A stretch of 58,849 nt of DNA from contig CAMNNQ010000122.1 of the NCBI GenBank assembly GCA_946545645.1, forward strand, positions 1 through 58,849. Direction: 5' to 3'. Position 1 is the first letter of the stretch, and each line of letters begins with the position of its first letter. Under the pieces are notes generated by a model. It saw nothing but the letters and a program-made list of their open reading frames with translations. It did no database searches and was not told where the DNA came from. The position numbers and the translations under genes were made by a program. The DNA comes from an uncultured Clostridia bacterium. Its GTDB lineage: Bacteria > Bacillota > Clostridia > Oscillospirales > Ruminococcaceae. Shown here in pieces: positions 8,750-16,275 of the stretch.

Positions 8750-9721
8750 ATGAAAGGAAGACCGCAGCTCATGGCGGTATTCGCCGTGCTGCTGACAGTG
8801 CTGCCTCTGATAAGCCTGCTGAAAGGAAGAGCTCCCGAAAAGCCCGGACAGCCCTCCGGAGACGGTAAAGTCCTGATCCTGCTTGATCCCGGCGCTCCGA
8901 CAGAGCTCTCCATGCGTGACTACATTATCGGGGCAGTTGCGGCGCAGATGCCAGGGGACTTCTCTCCGGAGGCACTGAAAGCACAGGCTGTCCTCGCGCA
9001 CACCTATGCTCTCCGCCGCCGGATCGAAGAGCAGAAGGATCCGACGCCCGAGCTGTGCGGCGCCGATCTCTCCTCGGACACCTCGCTCTATCAGGCGTAT
9101 TTCACTCCCGAGCAGATACGCTCTCTCTACGGCAGCGAGACAGAAAGCATCCTGAAAAAGCTTGGAGCTGCCGCCGACTACGCCCTGACCCGGAGCCTCA
9201 CCTTTGAGGGAAAACCCATCATCGCGGCCTTTCACGCCGTCTCTCCCGGCAGGACGGAATCCGCCAGGGATGTCTGGGGTGAGAACATCCCCTATCTGGT
9301 CAGCGTTGAAAGCCCGGGCGACGAAAAAGAACCCTCATGCTGCTCGGAGGTCTCCTTTACTGAAAATGAGCTTGCCGGCAAGCTGAGGGCATCCTTCCCG
9401 GAGCTGCCTGATAAATATGAACATTCCCCGGCAGAGATCGTCTCCCGAACAGAGGCAGGCTCGGTCTCGGAGGCGGAGATCTTCGGTGAAAAGCGGGTAT
9501 CCGGAGTAGAGCTTGCTGCGGCTCTGGGGCTTGAGTCGGCGCATTTTGAGCTGTCCGAAAGCGACGGGGAATATGTTTTCAAGGTCCTCGGCCAGGGGCA
9601 TCTGGTGGGGATGAGCCAGCTCGGTGCCGAGCGGATGGCAAAAAGCGGAAAGCTCTGCGAAGAGATACTCGGGCATTATTTTCCGGGAGCCGGGCTTGAA
9701 AACAGCGAAACGGTCGTCTGA
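8750..9721 (+). CDS. spoIID: Stage II sporulation protein D (SpoIID)
   Basis: The 323-aa protein belongs to the SpoIID/LytB family: a membrane-anchored lytic transglycosylase that degrades peptidoglycan during engulfment, acting with SpoIIM and SpoIIP. Residues 7-23 form an uncleaved N-terminal membrane anchor. Family landmarks are LSMRDYIIGAVAAQMP, EALKAQAVLAHTYALRR and the C-terminal GMSQLGAERMAKSG. AAAGGAG lies 10 bases before the chosen ATG. It stands alone; the spoIIM and spoIIP partners are not in the window. In the family it is made under sigma-E, but I could not identify a convincing sigma-E promoter in 8620-8740. Confidence 0.93.
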   Translation: MKGRPQLMAVFAVLLTVLPLISLLKGRAPEKPGQPSGDGKVLILLDPGAPTELSMRDYIIGAVAAQMPGDFSPEALKAQAVLAHTYALRRRIEEQKDPTPELCGADLSSDTSLYQAYFTPEQIRSLYGSETESILKKLGAAADYALTRSLTFEGKPIIAAFHAVSPGRTESARDVWGENIPYLVSVESPGDEKEPSCCSEVSFTENELAGKLRASFPELPDKYEHSPAEIVSRTEAGSVSEAEIFGEKRVSGVELAAALGLESAHFELSESDGEYVFKVLGQGHLVGMSQLGAERMAKSGKLCEEILGHYFPGAGLENSETVV

Positions 9722-9777
9722 ACGGGATGTGAGGTTGTAAAAAAACAATAAATTTCAAATAAAAATACTTAAACCTC

Positions 9778-9808
9778 TTGCATTTTCCGGAAAATATGTT
9801 ATTATAAT
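9778..9808 (+). promoter_or_regulatory. Possible ferredoxin promoter
   Basis: TTGCAT (9778-9783) and TATAAT (9803-9808) lie upstream of the ferredoxin gene, but the spacer is 19 bases, longer than ideal. Confidence 0.4.
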
Positions 9809-9881
9809 AATAGGCCGACGGTCCGGCCTGAAATACCGGAGCTGAACAAGCCCGGCAAGTTTACAGAGGAGGTAATGTATT

Positions 9882-10055
9882 ATGGCATATGCTATCGGTG
9901 AAGAATGCATCGGCTGCGGCGCTTGCGTAGACGCATGTCCTGTTGGAGCTATCTCCATGGGTGATGACGGCAAGGCTAACATCAACGCTGACGTATGTAT
10001 CGACTGCGGTTCCTGCGCAGGTACATGTCCTGTTGAGGCTCCCAAGGCTGAGTAA
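9882..10055 (+). CDS. 2[4Fe-4S] ferredoxin
   Basis: The gene encodes 57 residues, the classic clostridial-type ferredoxin that carries electrons between oxidoreductases such as pyruvate:ferredoxin oxidoreductase and hydrogenases. Two cluster motifs are present: CIGCGACVDACPVGAI and CIDCGSCAGTCPVEAP, eight cysteines in CxxCxxCxxxCP spacing. AGAGGAGG lies before the ATG. Codon use is highly biased, as expected for an abundant protein. It is monocistronic and ends at a strong terminator. Confidence 0.97.
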   Translation: MAYAIGEECIGCGACVDACPVGAISMGDDGKANINADVCIDCGSCAGTCPVEAPKAE

Positions 10056-10067
10056 TTCAACAGATCC

Positions 10068-10099
10068 AGAGCTTATGCACCTAGCATAAGCTCTTTTTT
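10068..10099 (+). terminator. Terminator of the ferredoxin gene
   Basis: Eleven-base perfect stem AGAGCTTATGC / GCATAAGCTCT, 5-base loop, followed by a T-run. Confidence 0.93.
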
Positions 10100-10157
10100 C
10101 TTTTTTCCGCGCAATTACAGAACGCGCTTTCGGAAAAGCCGGATGTTACCATTATGA

Positions 10158-10190
10158 CAAAAAAACACCCGACAGCTTTCTGTCGGGTGT
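10158..10190 (-). terminator. Terminator of the tRNA-Gln pair
   Basis: Eleven-base stem ACACCCGACAG / CTGTCGGGTGT with a 4-base loop; on the minus strand it is followed by TTTTTTT. It lies just after the second tRNA. Confidence 0.9.
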
Positions 10191-10193
10191 TTC

Positions 10194-10269
10194 TGGCTGG
10201 GGTAAAAGGATTTGAACCTTTGAAATGCCGGAATCAGAATCCGGTGCCTTACCGCTTGGCTATACCCCA
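10194..10269 (-). tRNA. tRNA-Gln (CTG anticodon)
   Basis: The reverse complement folds as a 76-base cloverleaf including an encoded CCA. Acceptor arms TGGGGTA / TACCCCA pair, with G73. The anticodon stem CCGGA / TCCGG holds the loop TTCTGAT, so the anticodon is CTG. The T arm contains GGTTCGAATCC. It is the second gene in a two-tRNA unit. Confidence 0.95.
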
Positions 10270-10289
10270 ATATCTTCGGGAATAGTGAT

Positions 10290-10365
10290 TGGCTGGGATA
10301 GCTGGACTCGAACCAGCGGAATGGAGGGATCAAAACCCTCTGCCTTACCACTTGGCTATATCCCA
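10290..10365 (-). tRNA. tRNA-Gln (TTG anticodon)
   Basis: The reverse complement is a 76-base cloverleaf with encoded CCA. Acceptor arms TGGGATA / TATCCCA pair. The anticodon stem GAGGG / CCCTC holds TTTTGAT, giving anticodon TTG. It precedes the CTG tRNA-Gln by 20 bp and shares its promoter and terminator. Confidence 0.95.
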
Positions 10366-10405
10366 ATGCTTCCCGAAAATCACTGCTGTGTCATACAGCT
10401 TTATT

Positions 10406-10434
10406 ATTATACCACCGCCATCCGCAAAAAGCAA
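10406..10434 (-). promoter_or_regulatory. Promoter of the tRNA-Gln pair
   Basis: Minus strand TTGCTT (10434-10429), 17-base spacer, TATAAT (10411-10406), about 40 bases before the first tRNA. Confidence 0.75.
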
Positions 10435-10476
10435 GCACTTGGCAGTGTATTTAATAAAATATTTACAAATCGTCCC

Positions 10477-10962
10477 TCAGAGAGGCTCTGATCTGCCAGC
10501 CTTTCTTCGTAGCCTCAGCTCTTTGAAAAAATCCGAAAGCAGGGCTGCACACTCCCTGCCCATTACTCCCCTTTCGATCTCGGGGATATGATTATAAGGA
10601 TATGCGAAAAGATCGACAACTGTTCCGCAGCTCCCCGCCTTGCCGTCGGAAGCTCCATAGACGAGCCGCTCAACTCTGGAATTTATGATTGCCCCGGCAC
10701 ACATCGGGCAGGGCTCCAGCGTGACATACAGCGCACAGCCTATCAGCCGCCAGCCGCCCAGCCGCCTTGAGGCCTCGCTGATAGCCAGCAGCTCGGCGTG
10801 TGCCAGAGGAGACTTGTCGCTCTCCCGGCGGTTATAGCCCTCGCCGACTATCTCGCCTGTCGCTCTTTTTACGACGATCGCCCCGACGGGCACCTCGCCC
10901 AGGGCAGCGGCCTGCTTTGCCAGCTCTATGGCTCTCTGCATAAATCTCTCGTCGTCTGTCAT
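10477..10962 (-). CDS. tadA: tRNA adenosine(34) deaminase
   Basis: The 161-aa protein converts adenosine-34 to inosine in tRNA-Arg(ACG), widening codon reading. It has the zinc-deaminase signature: HAE (LAHAELLAI) with the catalytic Glu, and PCPMC (LEPCPMCAGAI) supplying the two zinc cysteines. Its ATG overlaps the stop of the upstream membrane protein gene (ATGA), so the two are probably translationally coupled. Confidence 0.96.
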   Translation of the reverse strand: MTDDERFMQRAIELAKQAAALGEVPVGAIVVKRATGEIVGEGYNRRESDKSPLAHAELLAISEASRRLGGWRLIGCALYVTLEPCPMCAGAIINSRVERLVYGASDGKAGSCGTVVDLFAYPYNHIPEIERGVMGRECAALLSDFFKELRLRRKAGRSEPL

Positions 10963-12110
10963 AGCGTTTTCACCATCATCAGCGAGACTACAAAGGCAGA
11001 TACTACCCAGATCCAGAAAAACGGGTTCAGGAACAGCAGCCTGATCTTCTCGCCTTTATTCAGAGATGTCCCGGTGTCTTCCGTCTCGAAGCTCCAGCTT
11101 CGGCGGTTGTTCAGCTTTATATAAACGATTATCGAGCCGACAAAGATCGCAAGGCAGAAGCTGATCTGGAGGACTCTCCCGCCGAATTCTCCAAGCTGCA
11201 TTGAGAAAAAGGTTATTAAATAGTTGCTGCCTCTCGCTATGATGCGCATCATACAGGCATTCTTTATCGAGCCGCTGCGGATAGTCACCATGCCTGTAAA
11301 GATACCGACACATAACAGATAGGCCATCTGCGAAAGATCATAGAGCATAAAGCATCCTGCCAGTGAAGTAATGATGACAGCGAAGCTGTCTCCGAACTGG
11401 CGGAAGATCTGGAGCAGATAGCCCCGGAAGATTATCTCGATCAGTATGGAGACGATAACGTGCTGGGCGAGGCCGCAGATTATGATCGCAGAGGGAGAAG
11501 TGGCGTTGATATAGTCGTAATAAGGCAGGTCGATCTTGCCGACAGCCATCAGCTCGGAGGAAAGGCTGTTTATCAGCTTGCCGACAGCCATGAGGACAAG
11601 CATCATCATTACTGCATTTGTCGTCGAGACCTTGCTCTTTTTCAGGGGGACAGCTATCTTTGAAGGCATACGGGTCGCTGCCTTCAGGAATATGATCGGG
11701 AATATATACTCCAGCAGGTTGAGGACCATAATGGCATAGGCTGCTGTATCTTTGATCGTTCCGGCCTTATGCAGTTCGGAATAGAAAGTCCTTCCGCCGT
11801 TTTTCAACTCGAAGCCCAGGGAAAGGACGATATATCTCACTACTGCGACAGCGATCATCAGCAGCAGAGTAAAGCCTGTCAGGCGGTAGCAGTTTATCAG
11901 AGCCTGACGCTCGTTCTCCGCAGGTGTCTCATCGAGATAGCCCTCGCCGTCAACATAAGTATGGAGCCTGGTATCGTGGACAAAGGAATATCCGAAGGGG
12001 TTGCTCTTATCTGTACGCCATTTATGATACAGGCGCTGATACTCTTCGGACTGATTGCGGTATTTATGGCTGGCTGAGACATCGACGAGATAATCCTTAC
12101 GCTTTATCAT
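10959..12110 (-). CDS. CPBP-family intramembrane protein, probably catalytically degenerate
   Basis: The 383-aa protein has a soluble N-terminus of about 75 residues and about eight membrane segments, resembling the CPBP (CaaX protease/Abi) family. In active members the sites are EExxxR, FxxxH and HxxxN. Here motif 1 reads IEIIFRG (224-230), with Glu225 and Arg229 but Ile in place of the first Glu; motif 2 reads FMLYD (254-258), with Asp for His; motif 3 keeps Asn296 but has Ala at the expected His. Protease activity is therefore doubtful. The start at 12110 follows AAAGGAG; an earlier in-frame ATG at 12194 has no ribosome site. It overlaps tadA by 4 bases. Confidence 0.8.
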   Translation of the reverse strand: MIKRKDYLVDVSASHKYRNQSEEYQRLYHKWRTDKSNPFGYSFVHDTRLHTYVDGEGYLDETPAENERQALINCYRLTGFTLLLMIAVAVVRYIVLSLGFELKNGGRTFYSELHKAGTIKDTAAYAIMVLNLLEYIFPIIFLKAATRMPSKIAVPLKKSKVSTTNAVMMMLVLMAVGKLINSLSSELMAVGKIDLPYYDYINATSPSAIIICGLAQHVIVSILIEIIFRGYLLQIFRQFGDSFAVIITSLAGCFMLYDLSQMAYLLCVGIFTGMVTIRSGSIKNACMMRIIARGSNYLITFFSMQLGEFGGRVLQISFCLAIFVGSIIVYIKLNNRRSWSFETEDTGTSLNKGEKIRLLFLNPFFWIWVVSAFVVSLMMVKTL

Positions 12111-12252
12111 AACTGCCCTTTCGCTCCTTTCTCTGAGATCTCCGGCTTTCCTGCCTTTCAGTATAGCATATCCCGGTTGATTTTTCCATATCATAGATAT
12201 CTGTTTACGGTTTGTTCACACAATATCTAAAATTCTCTGCTCACAAACAGGA

Positions 12253-12287
12253 AAACAGCCCGGAGAGGCTTCCCTCCCGGGCTGTTT
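12253..12287 (-). terminator. Terminator of the glycogen cluster
   Basis: Eleven-base stem AAACAGCCCGG / CCGGGCTGTTT just beyond the glgA stop; the minus-strand tail is TTTTCCTG. Confidence 0.8.
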
Positions 12288-12297
12288 CGGTCAAAGA

Positions 12298-13710
12298 TCA
12301 ATGGATATCGCTGTAAAGGCCGATATAGAGCTGCGCGGATCTCTTCCAACTGAAGTCTTGCTTCATAGCGAGATCGACCAGCTTCTTCCAGCGCTTCTTA
12401 TCGTCGTAATACGCTCTGGCTCTTGTGCAGGCATCCAGCATATCGTGGGCATTATAGGTCTTGAAGGTAAAGCCGTTGCCGCCCTCGTCGCCGGCATCGT
12501 GGATAGAATCTCTGAGGCCGCCGGTCTCTCTGACGATCGGGATAGTGCCGTATCTGAGAGCGATCATCTGTGCGAGGCCGCAGGGCTCCGACTGCGAAGG
12601 CATCAGGAACATATCCGCGCCCGCATAGATCCTCTTTGAGAGGTCCGGAACGAAGCCCAGAGTCAGGCCGACTCTGTCGGGATAGCGATAGTGCATCTCG
12701 GAGAAGAAGTCCTCATAGATCTTCTCGCCGGAGCCGAGGATAGCGAACTTATATCCCAGCCTGATGATATCCTCGAAGACATACTTGATAAGGTCGAGAC
12801 CCTTATGAGAAACGAATCTTGTAACGATACCGATGATCGGTTCATCTCCGGGGGCCATTCCCAGCTCTTCCAGCAGCTTCTGCTTGCAGACAGCCTTACC
12901 GGCCTTGCTCTTTACTGAATAGTTCTTGGGTATATTCGGGTCTGTTGCCGGGTCATATACCTTCTGGTCGATACCGTTCAGGAAGCCGCAGAGCTTATAC
13001 TGCTTATGGACGAGTATCCTGTCCAGGCCGTGTGAATACCAAGGGTCCAGGATCTCCCAGGCATAGGAGGGAGAAACTGTAGTGATCTTATCGCTGACCT
13101 CGATGGCCGCCTTCATAAAGTTAACGTCTCCGTCATAGGAGAGGAGGTCGGTATGATAGAGCGGGATGCCCATAAGGTCGTTGATGAGCTCCAGGCCGTA
13201 CTGGCCCTGATACTGGATATTATGGATAGTGAAGACAGTCTTGATATCCTCATATCCGGACTGATAGCGATAGAAGATGTCGTAATAAACGGGGACGAGG
13301 GCTGTCTGCCAATCGTTGGCGTTTATTACATTGGGCTTGAAATCGATGTAATGCAGCAGCTCCAGGACAGCGCGGGAGAAGAAGATAAATCTCTCTGCGT
13401 CGTCATAAAAACCGTAGAGGCCGTTTCTTGCGAAATAGTATTCGTTATCGAGCAGATAATAGGTAACGCCGTTCTGATGCCCGACAAAGACACCGCAATA
13501 CTGGTTTCTCCAGGCAACAGGAACTGTGAAGTTGGTAAGATAAGTTAGCTCATCCTTGAGCTCCTGTCTGATCTGGCTGTAATAGGGGATGACTACGCGG
13601 CAATCGTGCCCTTCCGCATTGATCGCAGCCGGCAGCGAGCCTGCAACATCAGCGAGCCCTCCGGAAGCCGCATAAGGCAGAGCCTCACTTGCTGTATAGA
13701 GTATATTCAT
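12298..13710 (-). CDS. glgA: Glycogen synthase (GT5)
   Basis: The 470-aa protein transfers glucose from ADP-glucose to a growing alpha-1,4-glucan. The family 5 N-terminus (MNILYTASEALPY...GGLADVAGSLP) and the C-terminal PSQSEPCGLAQMIALRYGT nucleotide-binding motif are present. The usual KTGG lysine is replaced: the sequence reads AASGGLADV. It is the last gene of the glgB-glgC-glgD-glgA cluster but is separated from glgD by a terminator-like hairpin. The start at 13710 is chosen from family alignment; a weak GAAGGTC precedes it. The open frame continues 56 codons upstream through the hairpin region and is rejected. Confidence 0.94.
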   Translation of the reverse strand: MNILYTASEALPYAASGGLADVAGSLPAAINAEGHDCRVVIPYYSQIRQELKDELTYLTNFTVPVAWRNQYCGVFVGHQNGVTYYLLDNEYYFARNGLYGFYDDAERFIFFSRAVLELLHYIDFKPNVINANDWQTALVPVYYDIFYRYQSGYEDIKTVFTIHNIQYQGQYGLELINDLMGIPLYHTDLLSYDGDVNFMKAAIEVSDKITTVSPSYAWEILDPWYSHGLDRILVHKQYKLCGFLNGIDQKVYDPATDPNIPKNYSVKSKAGKAVCKQKLLEELGMAPGDEPIIGIVTRFVSHKGLDLIKYVFEDIIRLGYKFAILGSGEKIYEDFFSEMHYRYPDRVGLTLGFVPDLSKRIYAGADMFLMPSQSEPCGLAQMIALRYGTIPIVRETGGLRDSIHDAGDEGGNGFTFKTYNAHDMLDACTRARAYYDDKKRWKKLVDLAMKQDFSWKRSAQLYIGLYSDIH

Positions 13711-13750
13711 AGACTGACCTTCTTTCTGCTTGGGATTTTTTCTTCCGGCG

Positions 13751-13776
13751 GATGCCTTCCCGGGAGGGGGGCATCT
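13751..13776. other. Second hairpin between glgD and glgA
   Basis: GATGCC / GGCATC flank TTCCCGGGAGGGG, itself partly self-complementary. It follows the intercistronic terminator in the transcript and may stabilise the glgA messenger. Confidence 0.4.
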
Positions 13777-13786
13777 GACGGACCTT

Positions 13787-13821
13787 TTCAAAAGGGAGCC
13801 GCCGCAGCGACGGCTCCCTTT
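13787..13821 (-). terminator. Intercistronic terminator between glgD and glgA
   Basis: Eleven-base stem AAAGGGAGCCG / CGGCTCCCTTT with a 9-base loop, 11 bp beyond the glgD stop; the minus-strand tail is TTTTGAAAAGG. It probably lowers glgA expression relative to glgBCD. Confidence 0.7.
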
Positions 13822-13831
13822 CGACCGGGGA

Positions 13832-14959
13832 TCATACCGACGCGCCCTTGCCGACGTACATCGGGTAGCTCGGCGCACCGTTCAGGATATGGTTCTCGCC
13901 GATATTGACATTCTTGTCTGTAATGAGATAATTCACCTCGGACTTAGCTCCGACAACAGTTCCCTGCATAAGGATACTGTTCTTGACCTTAGCGCCCTTG
14001 GCGATCTTTACGCCTCTGAAGAGGACAGAATTCTCGACCTCGCCCTCGATGATGCAGCCGTCAGCGATAAGGGAGTTTGTTACCTTGCTGTCGAGATCAT
14101 ACTTAACGGGAGCATTGTCTCTGACCTTGGTATAGATAGCTCTCTTGGGGAGGAAGAGCTTTCTGGCGTTCTCGGGATCGAGGAGCTCCTGATTTGCTCT
14201 CAGGTAGCTGGCGATACTGGAGATCTTTGAGAAATAGCCCTCATACTCATAAGCCATTATATTCAGTTCGCTGCACTTGGCCTGAAGGACATCCGTCTCG
14301 AAGCTGACGTTGCCTCTTGCCATAGCATCTGTTACCATATCGATAAGGAACTGCTTGCTCATAACGAAGATATTGAGGCTCGCAGTGCAGGTGCCTCCGA
14401 TATCGGGGCGGATGAGGACAGATCTTACCTTGCCGTTGGTATCTTTGCTCAGGACAGTGGAGCTCTGGATATCCTCGGAAGGATAAACGCCTGTATGAGC
14501 GACGATAGTGATATCCGCGCCGGACTCAACGTGCTGCTCGAGGATAGGCTTGAAATCCATATTTGTAACGATATCGCAGTCAGAGAGGACGACATAATCT
14601 GCAAGAGCGTTCTTTATGAAGCTCATAGCGCCGTAGAGCGCCTCGATGCGGCCTCTGTAGAGGTTAGAGGTAACATTTCCGAAGGGAGGAAGGATATAGA
14701 GACCGCCCTTCTTTCTGGAGAGATCCCACTCTCTGCCGGAGCCCAGATGGTCGAGCAGAGACTGATAATTGCTCTTGGTTATAACACCGACATTAGTGAT
14801 GCCGCTGTTTACCATATTGGAGAGGGGGAAGTCGATGAGGCGGTAGCGACCGCCGAAGAGGATCGACCCCATTGTTCTGTTCTTTGTAAGATCGCCGACG
14901 GTCATATCGTGCATATTAGCGAACACGAGACCGAGCACATTTCCCATATTTACGTCCAC
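13832..14959 (-). CDS. glgD: Glucose-1-phosphate adenylyltransferase, GlgD subunit
   Basis: The 375-aa protein is the GlgD partner of GlgC in the two-subunit ADP-glucose pyrophosphorylase of Firmicutes. The nucleotidyltransferase fold is evident (FGGRYRLIDFPLSNMVNSGI) with left-handed beta-helix repeats at the C-terminus. The glycine-rich GGxGxRL loop seen in GlgC is replaced by VFANMHDMTVGDL, which is typical of GlgD and suggests a regulatory role. The start is GTG at 14959, with AAAGGGG 10 bases upstream. It begins 17 bp after the glgC stop. Confidence 0.94.
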   Translation of the reverse strand: MDVNMGNVLGLVFANMHDMTVGDLTKNRTMGSILFGGRYRLIDFPLSNMVNSGITNVGVITKSNYQSLLDHLGSGREWDLSRKKGGLYILPPFGNVTSNLYRGRIEALYGAMSFIKNALADYVVLSDCDIVTNMDFKPILEQHVESGADITIVAHTGVYPSEDIQSSTVLSKDTNGKVRSVLIRPDIGGTCTASLNIFVMSKQFLIDMVTDAMARGNVSFETDVLQAKCSELNIMAYEYEGYFSKISSIASYLRANQELLDPENARKLFLPKRAIYTKVRDNAPVKYDLDSKVTNSLIADGCIIEGEVENSVLFRGVKIAKGAKVKNSILMQGTVVGAKSEVNYLITDKNVNIGENHILNGAPSYPMYVGKGASV

Positions 14960-14976
14960 TTTAAGCTACCCCTTTC

Positions 14977-16179
14977 TTACATATCTTCGGAAATAATTGC
15001 CTTAGGAGCAACTACCGCGCCCTGAGAGATGTTGATGTTATGGCCTACGACCGCAACGCCCCAGGTGTCTTTATCCTCGATGTTTTCAGGCCTTGCGCCG
15101 ATCTGAGCGCCCTCGCCGATAACTGAATTCTCTCCGACGATAGCATACTCGACCTTAGCGCCCTTCTTTACGACGCAGCCGGGCATAAGGATCGAATCGT
15201 AGATGACAGCGCCTTCCTCGACTGTAACTCCGTCGGAGATCATAGAGAACTCAACGAGGCCGTCGATAGAGCAGCCCTCGGTTATCATAGAGTTCTGCAC
15301 CATAGCGTGCTTGCCGATATACTGCGGAGCCATTACCGGGTTTCTGGAATAGATCTTCCAGGCCGGGTCATAGAGGTCTATCGGGATGTTGGGATTGATA
15401 AGATCCATATTTGCTTCCCAGAGGGAGTCGATGGTGCCGACATCCTTCCAGTAGCCGTCGAAGCGGTAAGCTACCAGCTTCTCGCCGGCGACTCTCATAT
15501 CCGGGATGATATTCTTGCCGAAGTCCTTTGAGGCTTCCTTATCGTTCTCGTTGGCGATGAGGTAGGCCTTGAGCTTCGACCAGGTGAATATGTAGATACC
15601 CATTGAAGCGAGAGTGGAGCGGGGGTTCTTGGGCTTCTCCTCGAAATCGATGATGTTGTCGTCGGCATCGGTTATCATGATACCGAAGCGGGAGGCTTCC
15701 TCCTTGGGGACATCGAGGACTGCGATGGTCGCAGCGGCTTCCTTTTTCTTATGGTAAGCCAGCATCTTGTTATAATCCATCTTATAGATATGGTCGCCGG
15801 AGAGTACTACTACATACTCCGGGTCATATCTGTCGATGAAATTGATATTCTGATAGATCGCGTTGGCTGTTCCGGAATACCAGCTTGCGCCGGATGCCTT
15901 CTCATAAGGAGGAAGGACATGGACTCCGCCGTGGATCCTGTCAAGGTCCCAGGGCTGGCCGTTGCCGATATACTCATTGAGCACCAGGGGCTGATACTGG
16001 GTCAGCACGCCGACGGTGTCGATACCGGAATTGATGCAGTTCGACAGAGGGAAGTCGATGATCCTGTACTTTGCGCCGAAAGGCACAGCGGGCTTTGCGA
16101 CTGTCTGAGTCAGGGCATAGAGTCTGCTGCCCTGGCCGCCTGCGAGAAGCATCGCCACACATTCTTTTTTGTTGAACAT
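14977..16179 (-). CDS. glgC: Glucose-1-phosphate adenylyltransferase, catalytic subunit
   Basis: The 400-aa protein makes ADP-glucose from ATP and glucose-1-phosphate, the committed step of glycogen synthesis. The loop [14 protein letters not shown] and [19 protein letters not shown] are intact. A C-terminal beta-helix, the usual site of allosteric control by sugar phosphates, is present. The gene lies between glgB and glgD; a GGTGGGTG site precedes the ATG. Confidence 0.96.
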   Translation of the reverse strand: MFNKKECVAMLLAGGQGSRLYALTQTVAKPAVPFGAKYRIIDFPLSNCINSGIDTVGVLTQYQPLVLNEYIGNGQPWDLDRIHGGVHVLPPYEKASGASWYSGTANAIYQNINFIDRYDPEYVVVLSGDHIYKMDYNKMLAYHKKKEAAATIAVLDVPKEEASRFGIMITDADDNIIDFEEKPKNPRSTLASMGIYIFTWSKLKAYLIANENDKEASKDFGKNIIPDMRVAGEKLVAYRFDGYWKDVGTIDSLWEANMDLINPNIPIDLYDPAWKIYSRNPVMAPQYIGKHAMVQNSMITEGCSIDGLVEFSMISDGVTVEEGAVIYDSILMPGCVVKKGAKVEYAIVGENSVIGEGAQIGARPENIEDKDTWGVAVVGHNINISQGAVVAPKAIISEDM

Positions 16180-16228
16180 AATAATTCACCCACCATATAT
16201 TATTTTTTATCAGTGACTTTTCTTAGCA

Positions 16229-16255
16229 GCAGCACAGCAGGGGCTGTGCTGCTCC
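16229..16255. other. Hairpin between glgB and glgC
   Basis: Eleven-base perfect stem AGCAGCACAGC / GCTGTGCTGCT. No T-run follows in either direction, so it is more likely a processing or stability element than a terminator. Confidence 0.5.
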
Positions 16256-16275
16256 GATCCCCGCCCAGCGGGTCG

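Noticed and set aside
8516-9235. 240-codon upstream extension of the aspartokinase frame
   Set aside because: It is antisense to spoIID, carries no aspartokinase sequence, and a good ribosome site marks the start at 8515.
13711-13878. 56-codon extension of glgA
   Set aside because: It runs through the glgD-glgA terminator and the family N-terminus starts at 13710.
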